The notes beneath the pieces were generated by a model, which saw only the letters and a program-made list of their open reading frames with translations, had not been told where the DNA came from and made no database searches. Shown here piece by piece: positions 5,906 through 6,055 of a stretch of DNA of 6,055 nucleotides. The stretch is from Candidatus Methylomirabilota bacterium. Its GTDB lineage: Bacteria > Methylomirabilota > Methylomirabilia > Methylomirabilales > Methylomirabilaceae. Numbering within the stretch: position 1 is the first letter of the stretch; every line of letters starts with the position of its first letter. The DNA is taken from positions 1 through 6,055 of the forward strand of contig JACQEV010000302.1 of the NCBI GenBank assembly GCA_016200385.1, read 5' to 3'. The translations under genes and the position numbers were made by a program.

Positions 5906-6055
5906 CAAAGGGACAGACGTCAGGGGATGAGGCGGTCAGGGAGCAGGTGCTTGCAGCGGTGGAGGCGATCGAGGGGGCGCTGCGAGGGATCGTGAGCTTC
6001 CTCACCCCGTTGAAGCCGACCCTGCGGAACGAGCTCATCCAGCTCCTTGGCAAGC
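5902..6055 (+). CDS. Partial unknown gene, continues beyond the window
   Basis: An open frame from a GTG at 5902 to the window edge: 51 codons with no stop and no 3' end visible. The start overlaps the previous stop as GTGA, and GGAAGGG (5886-5892) lies 9 nt upstream as a ribosome site. The visible part is acidic then helical: TKGQTSGDEAVREQVLAAV, then EAIEGALRGIVSFLTPLKPT and LRNELIQLLGK. Codon third positions are GC-rich like the neighbours. I do not recognise a family. The shared helical character with the preceding protein could reflect partners in one complex; that is inference. Confidence 0.65.
   Translation, partial: MTKGQTSGDEAVREQVLAAVEAIEGALRGIVSFLTPLKPTLRNELIQLLGK

Noticed and set aside
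5811..6053. - strand frame over the right-end small genes
   Set aside because: The + strand frames there have ribosome sites and overlapping stop/start codons; the - frame has neither.

Overview
This is a GC-rich bacterial window. The coding style, a SAMHD1-like HD phosphohydrolase, a Ski2-like helicase and a REP-associated transposase all say Bacteria. No marker in the window allows a safe phylum call, and an uncultivated environmental lineage is plausible.

Left end (about 1-640, + strand): a type II toxin-antitoxin pair in toxin-first order. A RelE/ParE-like toxin overlaps a Phd/YefM-like antitoxin by four bases (ATGA). The toxin start is uncertain. AT-richer, palindrome-bearing DNA around the likely start could be the control region.

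Centre-left (about 641-1486, - strand): a convergent junction, a doubtful 64-residue ORF, then a REP-associated tyrosine (Y1/HUH) transposase gene (RAYT). Three REP-like palindromes lie inside the RAYT reading frame. A composite pair sits right after the HUH motif, and a single 27-nt copy lies near the N-terminus. The single copy is an exact inverted copy of one half of the composite pair. All are read through in frame and translated.

Centre-right (1492-5465, - strand): a long two-gene unit. A Ski2-like DExH RNA helicase (829 aa) is followed after 14 nt by a dNTPase-like HD phosphohydrolase (489 aa). The RAYT start codon lies 5 nt beyond the HD stop, so it may be co-transcribed. Pairing an RNA-remodelling helicase with an HD nucleotide hydrolase suggests a role in RNA or nucleotide metabolism, but the sequence does not show a joint substrate.

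Right end (5466-6055): a 152-bp divergent intergenic region with a candidate leftward promoter, a weaker rightward promoter and a perfect 9-bp dyad between them. The rightward transcript would carry a small helical unknown protein (95 aa, strong ribosome binding site). Its stop overlaps a GTG-started second unknown gene that runs off the window.

I see no convincing new defence or catalytic system. The most distinctive signals are the REP palindromes exapted into the RAYT protein, the helicase-HD operon, and the two overlapping unknown small genes divergent from it. There are no tRNA or rRNA genes, CRISPR arrays or strong intrinsic terminators that I could recognise.
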